Assembly: GCA_015680685.1 (NCBI GenBank)
Contig: MNCI01002105.1
Span: forward strand, 149,892-213,891
Direction: 5' to 3'
DNA length: 64,000 bases
From: Gnetum montanum
Lineage: Eukaryota > Streptophyta > Gnetopsida > Gnetales > Gnetaceae
The position numbers and the translations under genes were made by a program. This document shows, piece by piece, positions 23,641 to 36,101 of this stretch (positions are counted from its first letter, which is position 1; each line of letters opens with the position of its first letter). The notes below the pieces were generated by a model. It was not told the origin of the DNA and made no database searches. It saw only the letters and a list, made by a program, of their open reading frames with translations.

Positions 23641-23959
23641 GTTTGGCATTTGCAAAATCGCGAGCCTCCAAAAACGTAAAACTAAAATATTTGCATCTTT
23701 AGAACATTTTCTGGAATGGTAATGGATGTTTGACAATGTCTCCGAAATATCCCAACGCCATTTTTTTTTGCCTCAAAATTACTCCATATCAATATCAATC
23801 GTATCGTCCCATTCATCCTTTAATTTACTCCACAAAGTCTTAACAATCGGGCAATTGAACCTTAACATGCCAACAACCTTTGAATATATAACTTTGATAA
23901 TTCTTGTAAGTTATTGAAAATTTACCAAAATCAAACCCATGAGTCTTACTGTTCCATAA
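23641..23959. other. Short AT-rich segment without recognised features
   Basis: It contains a poly-T run at about 23761 and one unconserved short ORF. Nothing else is evident. Confidence 0.4.
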
Positions 23960-25030
23960 AATGGCCAAATGTGCCAACACCTGGAAAGTTCAAAAATAAA
24001 AATTTTTCTAAGTGTCCTAGGTAATGTTGATGTTGACACTAATGTAGCATCAACATCAGCCCTAGACCACCTTGTCCACTAGTAACAAAACTACTTCTCA
24101 ACCTCTGTTTTGATCTTGTAGGATCCCAAATGACTTGTCAATAGTAGTCTCAACATGGTAAGTATCAAATTTTAGCATTTTGAAAAGTTGACCTTAGGGC
24201 CTTAGGAGCAAACTTTTTCTAAGTGTTATATTGACGGTAGTGTTAACACATCTATCATAATGCTCACCTCCTTCACATCAGTTACCTACATTTTACCTTC
24301 AATTTTGGCTCCATGGGCTTTCTGGTAACTAGTTGATATTGATTCCAGGGGCATCAAATATTAATTTTAGTAGGTTTAGAGGCAATCTTATGGGATAAGT
24401 CTCAAAATTTTTCTAAGTGTGATAGCTAATGCTGATGTTGACACTAGAGTAAGTGTCACCTACATCAACATCAACTTATGGTCATTGGGATTAGTAGTCA
24501 ACAGTATTCCCTCAACCTACAAGCTACTTGGTGTTCAAGCATTATTATGTTACAGTTTGATATTAGTTTGGGTGTCCTAGAGGCTTGAAATGACAAGTTT
24601 AAAAAATGCTATGAAATTTTCTAAGTTCTTTGTTGATGTTGATGTTGACACTTATGGGACCTACATCATATGACCTTTGTCCTTCATACTTTGCATTTAA
24701 TATCATCTCCGAGCTTCATGAGCTCCTTGGCATCATCACAACACAAATTGACAATAGTTTGAACATTAGAAGAGGTCTAGGAGGTTTGGAATCATAATTC
24801 AGAAAACACTAGAAAATTTTATCTATCTCTTGGTGACACTGACACTAACACACTTCTCTCTTGCTCAATGGTTCTAGTCTCACAATTCAAACTTACCAAA
24901 AATGAACTCCACATGAACTTTGATTAACTTTGAGATCAAATTTAGCAACCATAAGCCTATAAATGTGGGATAAAAACCCAAATTTAGTATCAGTTTCTTG
25001 GAATCCAAAGCACTTTTTTAGATTTTACGA
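23960..25030. repeat. Degenerate tandem array, about 205-bp period
   Basis: The phrase TTTTCTAAGTGT or a variant, followed by GATGTTGACACT and ACATCA words, recurs near 24005, 24215, 24411, 24617 and 24817, i.e. at spacings of about 210, 196, 206 and 200 bp. It precedes the element D gag on the same strand and may be part of its LTR or leader. No matching second LTR was established. Confidence 0.6.
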
Positions 25031-26126
25031 AATCAAGAGCATGAGCATCTACCTTCTTTGAAGCTTCCCCATGCTCCATGATCATCACAGCTTTGATTGG
25101 TAGCTCATGAATTCAATTTGGCATCTAAGGCTTTTATAATCTAAGCATTGATGTTGATGCAACATCAACATGAATTTGGTAGTTCTCCCATCACTACCCT
25201 AGAGTAATAATTTTTTAGCATTAGCATTAATGATTCTAAAGTTAGAATTTTTTAGCTCCAGCATCACTTGTTAGATAGTTAGTTAAAAGAACCTTATTTT
25301 GGCTTCAGACTGATTCTAGACCATGCTTGAAGCTTCCTTACTCCCATATTCATCATTCAAAGATTTAATTATAACACTAAACACCCATTTTTCTCATAAA
25401 ATTATCTTTTATTATCAATGTTATCTCTCTTACGTTTTTTACAAACACTTATAGATTTAGCCCTCCATAGAAGGCAAACACTTATCATTCATTTAATCAA
25501 GGATTTTTATTATTTAGGAAGGAAACTAAGACTCTTTTCCATATAAAAAATTCCCCATTTTCATTTTTGTTATGTTTTTTTATCCACTTTTCCATACTTA
25601 GCTTTTGTTTTATATCACTAGATAATTCACTTCTATACTAAGTTTTTATTAACATTGAATAGGTTAATTAAGTTTATCACTCAAACACATTATTTCTCTT
25701 CTACCTCCCTATCATTTCTAGTTCATGGATAATAGGTTAAGTCCACATTTGATTAGAATTTCATGCTCTTTCATGTCATAATGATTAACTTATTGAAGGT
25801 TATATTGAATCAAAGACCATTTGTGGCCATGAGTTAGGTATTTTACATTTTTTTAGAGGTGTTCTTGTAAGATTTAGAAAGAATATTTTTGTAGGAACAC
25901 TTTTGGCACTAGAAAGAAGGTCAATAGGTTTTTCTAGTGTCATGAACCCATTGCCTAGCAATTTAAGGGTCCTTTCTAGTACCTAGAATATTTCACACTT
26001 TTATTACTTAGTTTATTTTCCACTTTATACTTAATCTTATTTTTGAGTATGTGCAGAAGATACTTGTTAACACCATGTTTGGCTAAGCTTTCAACTCCTC
26101 CAACATCTTCTAGATTTGTAGACTAA
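25031..26126. other. AT-rich leader-like DNA upstream of element D gag
   Basis: No ORF is supported. GATGTTGATGCAACATCAAC near 25149 continues the vocabulary of the preceding array. CCATATAAAAAATTCCCC near 25538 could be a TATA box of an LTR promoter. The region ends just before the gag start. Confidence 0.35.
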
Positions 26127-28250
26127 TGAAGATAGAGAAGGCACAAGCTCTCACGACACCCATAATTGAGCATGACTACAAGGTTACATCTACCAAGTGA
26201 GAGTTGCATGTAGCACTCTCAGAGAATGAGCTAAAGAGATAGGTTGCTTATGAAATGGCTAATGATTTGGAATCATTCTTGCTTGACCCAAACCATTCCA
26301 TTGAGTTAGATCAATTTGAATAGGCTATATTAGCAAAGTGCTTGATCATCAGAAATGAAGTCTAAGTAATGATGAGTGTGGAATTTCAATAGATATAGGT
26401 TATAGTAGATTACCTCATGGGACATTTCAATATCAATTTTAGCAATAAGAATTACCAATTCCAAGACCAATATAGTAATGGAAATTTTGGCATCAAAATT
26501 CATGATGATGATGGAAAGAAAAATTCACATATTTCCCTACCTATAGACCACTTCCATCAGCCACCTTCATTACCTCAAAGTCTTGTTTTATAACATGTAA
26601 ATCTCATTAGTTCAAACAATCTCTTTTTATGCACATACCTTAAATTGTTGCTCCAATAGCTTCTAATTTAGCTATATCCATAGTCACCGTTCCACCTATA
26701 ACTAACTTATCTCTAGCCTACAGTCTCTTCCCAAGCATAACTATAGTTAATCCTACAAACTGAGCTTTAGTTCAAGGTATTAACCAACCACTTAACTCTT
26801 TTCAAGGATTGTTCCATATAGTTCCAATTCAACAACCATAGATTTCTCTACCTTTTCTCTTACTAGCATATACATACTACATTCTTCACCATAATGTTGT
26901 ACCATTAACATCTATGCCCACCATGGTACCTATTTAACCAGTGTTACTTACTCACAATCCCATTCTAAATAATATTTCTCAAAATATCCCTAGGGTTCCC
27001 CCCAAATTGATGATGTATCCTCTAGGTTGCAAGTGAATGAAGATTAAACCCAAAAGGTAATTACATTACATGGTGATAGTCTTGTTGTCTCCATTTTCAA
27101 TCTCCACATTGATCCTATTAGCCACTTAATTTCACCCACTCAAGTTTCCAAAGGAGTCTCACTACCAAATGTTACTAAGTACAATGGAGAGTGTGATTCC
27201 ATAAATCATGTAATCACTTTTTGCAATAAGTGCTTGTTGCTACCCAACTATTTCCTCTTTATCATTAGAAGTTTCTATAATTTCCTAACTAACAAAGCCC
27301 TCAAATGATATAGATCCATCTCTTATGATCCTATTACTTTCCTAAAATAGCTCTTCACCATCTTCATGGAGAGTTTTAAGTACAAAATCACTAAAGGTGG
27401 TACTTTGCAAATGCTTCTCGCAATTAAATAGGCTCACAATGAGTCCATCTCTAAGTTCATCTCAAGACGAACATCAATCACAATGGAGCTTAGACATCCA
27501 CTTCTTAATGAATAGCTCCTTGATATCTTTGAAGGATTTGTAAATAATGACATCAGAGGCAAGTTAGTATATCCTAGGCCACTTAACCTCTACAATGTTA
27601 TTACATCTACCAAATCCATTAAAGAGGTAGTGATTCAAAGCAATGATCCAGAGTGAATCAACTTTCACAATAAGGCTAACAAATTAGCAAATAATGAGAA
27701 ATATTTCTAAAACGCAATGCAAAAGGTGAAATTTGTGAACTAAGCTTCATATTAAAACAATGAAAGCAATGGTAAGAACAAGAATTCAAATACTAAGTCT
27801 AATGGTGCTAGGAAAAACTCATTCAATAGTGAACAAAGGAAACCATCCAATGACAATTATAAATATCATAAGTTCCCATTAACCTAAACATAACATTACA
27901 GTGTGTTATTGAAAAAGGAGCATATTACTTCAAAATAAATCTTAGAGTAAATAAGATCATGATTCAAAAGGCTTCAAACTCTGGCTATTGATCCTTCCTA
28001 GTGGGTAGAAGAAGACGCACCTATCCCAAAGTGGTACAATATTAAAAAGTTTTGTTACCATCATGAGGTTGTAGGACATGATACTGATGATTGCAACATA
28101 CTCAAGGATGATGTTCAAGCCTTTGTAAAAAAGGAAAAAATTATTCAATATACTAGTATAACTAAGAAACTAGAACACGTGAATTTTTTAGGATCTACTA
28201 AACATCCATTTAAGGCAAAATTTTTCCTTCCATTTGGAGAGTAACGTAAA
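26127..28250 (+). pseudogene. gag: Element D gag (Tat/Ogre type)
   Basis: The reading begins with the ATG at 26127 (MKIEKAQALTTPIIEHDYKV). A proline-rich, heavily mutated middle follows. The core at 27165-27600 reads VTKYNGECDSINHVITF..KC, then FYNFLTNKALK, LLDIFEGFVNNDIRGKL and NLYNVITSTKSIKEVV. The zinc finger near 28040-28140 is well preserved: CYHHEVVGHDTDDCNILKDD then VQAFVKKEKI. C-x-H-H...G-H-D-T-x-x-C is the usual finger of this branch. About a dozen in-frame stops are present, many replacing Q or W. Confidence 0.85.
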
Positions 28251-29440
28251 CCAACCCAAGACATCCTTTGTGTTCCAAATGAGTCTTACTCAACATACTT
28301 CCCATTTGTTTGATCAACTAAACACATTGGGATCTAGGAATCCTTTTTTATTCACCTTCCTTGGAATGATGCTAGCTCTTTGCCATTCTAAAATGCACAT
28401 AGGGATCCATTAGTCATTGACATGATACCTTACGATGATGAAGCCTCTACACATTCAATGTTCTTATTGCTTATTCTTTGTCTCCTCTAATAAATCACCT
28501 TCCCTTATAAATACCATCTAGGTTTGTTGACTATCTTCCCATATTATCTTATGTAATATCTCCCCTTTTATTTCCATTCTTCCTATCTAAGTCATTGAAG
28601 CCTCTATTGCTTCCTACCTAGCATCATTATTAGGATCTTAACATGAACTTAAAAGGAGGCTAAAAAAGACAAGGGTAAGGAGAGAACGTACCATCAAAAA
28701 GCTTATTTAAAACAAAAAGAATGTATTCTTTCAAGTTGAACTTGGCATCAATTCTTCTTTCTCCATTGTCATACCAACTTCTATCACATCAAATTCTATC
28801 CCTTATGCACCTACAACTAAGAAGGAAATACCTAGGGGTAAAGCTTTAGCCTAAATCGTAGCAATAATGAAATCAAAGAAGACTAAACTTTTCCTTTTTG
28901 AATAGATTTCACTCTCAAAGAAATACCATTTGGTGTTGGAGAAACAACTTAAATCAATTACAATGCCTACGAATATTTAACCACACACTCGAGTAATCTC
29001 ATTTATTCTTAACACTTCAAAGTATGAGGTAGACTACTTGGTTTTTAAAGGAAAAAATATTAAGACTCATCCTACAATGGGTTTTATATGCCAACTTTTG
29101 ATCTACATCACAATACAAGTTGGAGATAACGTATCCCTACCTTCCATGCAAGTTGATGATGGATTTGGAATTAATGTTATTTTATGATCTATCATTGAGT
29201 GTCTTAGCCTTGAAAAATAAATCATGAACTTTAATTATAACTCATCTTTGATCTCTTTTAGTGGTGATAGAGTATAAATTTTAGGTAGACAAAAAATAGG
29301 ACCCTAGTATTCTTATATTTTTATAGAATGATTGGCAAATCTCAATTGAAGTGCCTAAAAGAGTTCCCAAAAATCCCCCAAATTGCATGGCAAATCCCAT
29401 CTTAGAAAAATATATAGTGTTAATAACCTGGAAAATAAAA
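28251..29440 (+). pseudogene. Element D protease region
   Basis: After a linker, a charged stretch (KRRLKKTRVRRERTIKKLI, about 28650-28710) leads into the protease block: TMGFICQLLIYITIQVGDN, then LPSMQVDDGFGINVIL near 29140-29180 and SFSGDRV near 29260. D-D-G-F-G-I-N is equivalent to the D-S-G-A-x-x-N active site. There is no reverse transcriptase downstream. Stops are numerous. Confidence 0.68.
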
Positions 29441-31780
29441 ACTTAAAGTGCTATATTTAAATGAAAAAAATGACTAAATCAAAAGCTTACTATTTAATTT
29501 TTTAAAACCATAGTCAAGACAAAATCTAGGATTCTAATAAAATGCTAAATCTATTCAACAAGTCAGCTTTGTAATCATGATTACTATGTATTATAAAATT
29601 ACATCTTAAAATACATCCAAAAATATATTGACATGGTGTTTGATATCCTAGTTTCAGTACAAAATTGTATTCCGAAATACATCCAAAAATACACCAACAT
29701 GGTGTTTAGTATCTTGGTTACATAAAGATTAAACTTTACAAAAATATATAGCTTCTTGAGTGTCCCCAACATCTTCACACATGGAAATGGATTTTATGCA
29801 TACTAAAATATATTACAAGAATTAGGATAACCACCATAGCCAAATGTACTATTATGTTAACAACTTGGTAAAACTAATTCCTCATGGCTAGAATTGGTGA
29901 AATTATTGGCAGCATGTTGTTAATGATTTTAGCTTATAAGACTTTTGCTCTTGCCTGCAAAGTTTGAAAATCATATTTAAAAATCACTTGTCTACTTTCT
30001 AAATGTTGAGTTTATGAGCCAAATCATTTATATATGAGCTAAATATGAGTGCTCAAATAAATATGCTAAAATAAATATTTATGAAAACACATCATGGAAA
30101 ACAATTATTATTACTTAAGCATAGTTGACATTCTAATCTTAACTATTGATAAAATACCTTAGTCTATATTTTGCATGTTTATAGAAATTCATTAAGCACT
30201 TAAAATCAAGAAATTAAAAGTCATGGTAATTGATTAGAATGATAAAACTAGATAATAGATGAAAAAAAAACTCAATTCCCATGTCAAGATAAAAAGTTAG
30301 ATTTTTGCACTAGAGCTAAAAAATCATAATTTATTCATGATTTAAAAAATCAGATTTTAATTTATGAAAAATTATCTTTTGAGACCTATTCCACTAAATC
30401 CAAATAAGGGGTAATTTCTTATTTACATGTAAAACTTAAAGTCAAAGCCATTTACTTAAATGTTTTACATGTAAATAAGTACTAATAATTGTGGTGAATG
30501 TCCAGCGAACCTACCTCAATGAGGTATTAAATGCAAGATGAGTTTTTAAGTTTTCGAAAATATAGAATAGCAAACCATGAACCCCTTTATACCTAAATAT
30601 TAGCATTTTGGTAAAAATTTTCCAATAATAATTTTCCTGATTTTATATGTAATTAAATTATCAATTTTTAGTAAGAAGTTGTATCACATCTGAAGTAAAT
30701 TTTGTAATTTTTAGGGATTCATATTGCATAAATACTACTTTAGGGAGGTCTTTATTAGACTATCACTAAGTTTTCTCTTTCCCTTTGCATCAAGAAATCT
30801 ACTTTCTCTGCTAGAATAAGGAAGTAGTGATTCACCTGGATCTCAAGGTGCTTGATATATCATGTCATGATGTTGTAGAGGATACTAGCCTAGGTTCCCA
30901 ATTCTCATTGATAAGACAAACCTTAGCTGAACAAGAAAGTATCAACAAGTTCTAATCTAGCATCCCCTATTTATCTAGTACATATGAATTTGTGAACCTA
31001 GGATTCAGTGAACTAGACATAGTTAAATTTGTTAAAATCATGAAATGTCTTACTCGATTGTAAGCTAGAAGAATCATCACCAAGACATAGCCTTTGCAAC
31101 AACATGATCCCCTTTCTTTTCTTTTCCCTCATTAATCATTTTAGTATTTTCATTTGCTTTCCATTCCTAATTATTTTCTATGTTATTTATTTTAATTTAC
31201 ATGTTCTCCTAGTTTAGTTTTCTTTATACTCTATCACTAATGTGAGCTTTCCTTTCACGCATATCTAGATTTTTATATTTACTTTAGGTTATCTGGATTA
31301 CATTTGTTTTTATTTGGTGCTGCATAAAATCAAAAAACATAAACACATAAAACTTAGCAAGAACCATAAACATAGCAAACTAAAAAATTATAAAAACATA
31401 AACACAAAATCAATAAAGAATAACAATTCTTGTATTATAGTCAATGTTCATAATACAACCATCATCAACAAAATACATCCCATATAAAAAATTAAAAACA
31501 TATAAATACTATCACAATTATTATATTTATTATCTAACATAGCTTTTGAGTTGGACATACTAGTTATCTAATGCCCCATCATGAGAAGGAAAAATCTTAC
31601 TTACCACTTCTACATCTCCTTCATCCTTTGTCCTACTAACAAAACCTCTTGGAGCCTCCACACATGTGATAACAAGAGAAAAACTAAAATGTTAAAAAAA
31701 AACATAAAAATCTAGAAAAATACTAAGATGAATAAGATCTAAATAAATAATATTAAGAGAAATAAAGATAAAAATAAAAT
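29441..31780. other. AT-rich non-coding part of element D
   Basis: A 66-bp unit is duplicated in tandem at 29595-29660 and 29661-29726. A perfect 18-bp inverted repeat (CTTATTTACATGTAAAAC at 30418-30435 and its complement at 30462-30479) could fold with a 26-nt loop. No conserved protein signal was seen. Confidence 0.5.
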
Positions 31781-31789
31781 AAAAATAAG

Positions 31790-34700
31790 TTAACTAGAAC
31801 ATTTTCCCTTACCTGTAGCTATGCCACTAGGACCTACTTCATCTCCATCATATCCCACCAACACTACTACCTTAGAGACCTCATATTCATTCATATCCAC
31901 TAGCTTTTGAGTGATTTCCTTAAGTGAAAGAAACTTAAAACCTAGATCCTCTAGATGCATGTCCAATACATCTAGAAGAGTAGGGTACTCTATGCTAGTC
32001 TCTTTCACAAATCTACCACCCTTCTTTCTCACCATAGGATTAGAAACTTAAATCTATTTCTCTTTCTTATGTATAGTCACAATCCCTTCAAAGGCCTTTA
32101 ATATGTCACTTACTCTCATATTTTCAATTACCATGCCCCTCACTCTTCTTGCAATTCTTTCCTCCTTAAGTTCTTTTGAGAGAAGTAAGTTTGCCCTCCT
32201 GTAAGATAACTTATTTCTCATCTGTTTTCTTTTCCATTGCTCCTAGGTTGAATAGTTATTCCTTAACTTCATGTTCAACATCTCCATGATTAACAACTTG
32301 TGTTGCTGAATAATACGAGCAACCATTAGGAAGTCCAAAGAATCACTTAGCTACCAAGAGAAGAAAGCCACAAACTTATGATGCACCATCTTGATCCCAT
32401 GAAGGCCAACCTCTAGATTTCTTACCTCTTCTATCAACTTGGTAATTTTGGATGCCATCTTTCCTTTCTCTTTCTTAACTACTAGTCACTTCCTTGTCAA
32501 GTCCATGAAAGCATTAACTTGTTTCATTGCTACTGAAGTCATAGTTGTCTTATACTAAGTGAAGGCATCCATCCTTTTCTAAATTTAAGGGTAATCATGT
32601 GAAAGAGATTGGAGGGTAAGATTTGTAATAGATACTTTCTTGCAATCAACCAAGACCTAAACATCTATTAAAATACCTAACAATTACCCCTATAGCTAAT
32701 TAAAAAAATCTAATTACTAATCTAGAATTATAGATCAAATTGACAAGGGCCAAGTATAAATCTTAATTTCTCTATAAAGTTGTCTACCATCCCATGAATC
32801 AATTGTTTCTTATATATATGTTTCCAAAATATTTCCAAAATATCTATTCATATAAAAATAAAAAATGAATAAAAATCAAGACTCAAAAATAAAATTAACC
32901 CTAAAAAATAAATAAAACCATTAACTTACTAAAGGATAATGGTTACTTTCCTCTAATTTATTTTTAAGCCATCTCTTCCCAGCCTCCTCTAAAATGCACC
33001 CCTCTCCTTGGGGTATGACCTCAATTGCCTTTAGAGGAGATGCCATCTTATCCATGTTAGTATCATCCAATCCATGATTTGCATGATAATTGATTAGTTA
33101 CTATTAGAGCATGGAACCATAAACATTCCCACATAGGAACCATATTCTCAAAAGCACTAAAGAATTTGACATCCTATCTTCTTTCTTCAAATCAAAATCT
33201 AACTCTTCTTCAAAGAGTTCATTTGCCAAGGCATCATTCTCTACTCTCTCTATTGCTTCTAATGTCTCTTTCTTCCTTGCTTCAGCTTCTTCTTGCCTTC
33301 TTATTCCTTAACTTTTCTTTTTGCTTCTTCTTATACTTTTCTCTTTACCTATTTCTAGGCTCTTCTTTCTTGTTTTTATTTTTTCCCTCTCCTACTCTAC
33401 CTTGGCTAATGTCTCTCATTCCACTTTCTTCTTGGCTTTCACTATAGCTATTAACCATTAATGCAATCTGTAAGTTATGAGAATAAAAAAGCATTAAAAA
33501 TAATAAATATAAAAATTTGAACCATAAAATGAAAACATTAAAATATAAAAATAATAATAATAACTAAAAAAATTAATACCAATTTTTCTAACTTACCTAA
33601 TCTCTTTGCAACCTTAGATGCCTCTACATACAATCACTCATCCTCTAAGTCGTAGATATCAACGGGCTTAACATCATTGATTCTTATCTTATTTGTTGCT
33701 TGAACCTTCTCCTATGTGCCTAAGGCACACTCTCTAGTCACTACTACTCTCTATATAGGATTCTCACAAGTAGAGCTCTTCATGGGAAATGCTATACTAT
33801 TATGCATCAACGATTCAACTATATCTCCTAGCAATGAGGATGCTACCTTTAATGGTTCATTGAAGGTACTAGGTAGACTCATCATGATGCTAGTAATATG
33901 CTAGAAAAGTAGGCAAGGGAATTTCTCCTCATTAAGAAATTTTCCTTTCTAACAACTGATACATGCAAAAAACTTCACAAAGTAACATAACATACCATAA
34001 TGAAAATTTGAATTTACCAAGTTGTTGGAACTCTCACCATTAACAAGATTAAGATTTTTCAACTCCCTTGATATCTTTTTGTCTAGGCAACTTGCCCAAT
34101 AATAACAAGTACCATGAACCATGACATTATAAATGATTGTTAGCCATAGGGGAGAGGCAACCCTTCTTTGTCAGATCTTACCATAAAAGATACTCTTAAT
34201 AAAAAGGTGGTACACCTCTACCAGATCACGATTTTCACACTTGATAATGTTGTAATCTTTATAATTGTACTCCCCCCATTTACTGATTATGTCCTTATCA
34301 ACAGAAGGCAAATTTTCATTGTCCTTTATTGAAAAACCTCCATTGAAAAAATTAAAGTAGTATCTTAGTGATTCCCAATTCCAAGGCAAGATCACCTCTT
34401 TCCCTTGAACTTGAAATAAAAACAACTATTACTAGCTCAAATAACATTTCACCATAGCAACTACATTCATCAATAAAATCTTAAGAGACCTTAGTATGAA
34501 GAGAGGTATCAACTTGGCTTGCTCAAAGATGGGAAGGTATTTCCTCCTAGGCCAACTCACTAGCCACCTATGACTAGTGTAAATGTTATGAACATTAACC
34601 ATTAGGTAGCTCTCCTTCACATTCCAAGCTCAATGTACATAACATCTGAGATCTAGATTTTATCAATCAAGATCAAAACATAGGTAAAAAACATAAATAC

Positions 34701-34964
34701 ATATCTCTACATATAGTGAAAACAAGAGTATAAGAGAAAAAATAAGTATCAACATATGAAATAAAACATGAACTCAAAAAATTAATTTCACATTTCCTGA
34801 GGTATCTTTAGGCATTAATTAAATGCAAGACCACTTGATCATTTTCCCCTTAGTTTCAAATTTGGTCTCTCATGAAGGGCATGTACCAAACTTACATGTT
34901 AGATGGCATGATATCACATATGCTCCCTCACTATGTCCATTTCATCAAGAAAATGCATGAATGC
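31790..34964 (-). pseudogene. Antisense ORF of element D, distal part
   Basis: This lies downstream of, and antisense to, the D gag-protease. From 34964 downward the frame reads MHFLDEMDIVREHM, then VNVHNIYTSHRWLVSWPRRK, YYFNFFNGGFSIKDNENLPS, YWASCLDKKISRELKNLNLV and VKPVDIYDLEDE. A very basic/acidic coiled-coil-like part (33450-32100) follows, and the end at 31790 (GPSGIATGKGKCSS). Stops interrupt it, yet the protein character is clear. Tat-lineage elements such as Grande and Retand are known to carry antisense ORFs between pol and the 3' LTR; this fits by position and orientation. The N-terminal part continues at 42196-42612 and 49107-49260, separated by elements C and B. Confidence 0.6.
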
Positions 34965-35976
34965 TGATGAAGCATCAACTATGTATGTCAACCTAGCCTC
35001 TTTGACACAACCGCTTTGATGCAACCACTTTGAGGTAGTTGTCGCAACGCAATTGCTTTGATGCAACTACTTTGAAGCAGTTGTGTTGATGCAACCACGT
35101 CAATGATGCCCCATCGACGTGACCCTATTGACGTGACGTTTTCAACATAAATGATGTTTTGACAAGGCCCTATCGATGCATGTAATGTTGCATTAACAAT
35201 TCCCTATCAATGTAGTGTCTATTTTTGCCTATAAACACACATGCTCTTGCCGTGTATTGGCATTCTTTGATCAGTAGAGTAGCTAAACTCTTACAGTTTT
35301 ATTTCATAGTCTTAGAAAATAGTCAATGAATGCCCATAGTGTGGACCTAAGTTAGTTGTATGGCATCTTATTTAAGTGACATTGTACCTGGGCACATTCC
35401 ATGAATAATAATAAGATCGAGATTGATTCTTATTCATTACAGAACTTTGACTTAGAGTAGATCTAATTTGCATGTAGTTTACTTCTCATGTTCTTAGTTA
35501 ATATTTATGTTTTCATGCATATTAATAAACTAGTGGAATGAGCACAACTAGTTTTACATGTAAACACATACTTGCTTGGTAACCCTAGCAGTGTTATTAT
35601 TTGGTTTGCTCAATAGCATAGCGCTTGGTAATCCCATTAGTGCATATGCAGGTTCAAGATGTGTACGGCAAGTTGGGAATGAACACTCATCACTCATAGG
35701 CTAGTTTAAACTTTACTTTGTATATTTAATTAGTTGATTTCTCCATTATCGTTAGGAGTAGCATAAGGTTGAAACAACATCAAGAATCCAATACCTCACT
35801 TTGGACTAAACCATACGTGACAAAGCTACCACTAGCAAGTGGGAAGATAGCAAACTACGATCAAGGCATAATAATCTAGATGCCACAACTAGTCCCATCT
35901 ATGAAATTCAACCAAATTGTGCTTGAACGCTTGTGATTTGTATGGTTGAATGTAGGGGATACCTTACCACTCATCA
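34965..35976 (+). repeat. Element C 5' LTR
   Basis: 1012 bp, TGATGAAG...CTCATCA. The first 150 bp are built of repeated short words (GCAACCACTTTGA, GACGTGA-like). A CTATAAACAC promoter-like box lies at about 35228. The CTTGGTAAYCC module is at 35577-35640. It lacks the GATATC palindromes of the A, B and F LTRs. Confidence 0.88.
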
Positions 35977-35977
35977 T

Positions 35978-35995
35978 TAGTGCTATTGCCAAGGA
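35978..35995 (+). other. Element C primer-binding site
   Basis: TAGTGCTATTGCCAAGGA, a degenerate TGGCGCCGTTGCCGGGGA, sits one base after the 5' LTR. Confidence 0.75.
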
Positions 35996-36101
35996 TGGTA
36001 CTAGTTATCTAGATTAGTTATATCATACACGATTGCTGTAAACACATTAATGATTTATCTTTCAAAAAATATTAAGTCACACACATCATTAACTAACAAA
36101 A

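Noticed and set aside
33166-33447. Leucine/serine-rich plus-strand ORF resembling a membrane protein
   Set aside because: It is the complement of the lysine/glutamate-rich coiled-coil part of the antisense ORF on the minus strand.
35000-35130. Repeated GCAACCACTTTGA words as a possible separate satellite
   Set aside because: They lie inside the element C LTRs (both copies) and are part of the LTR, not an independent array.
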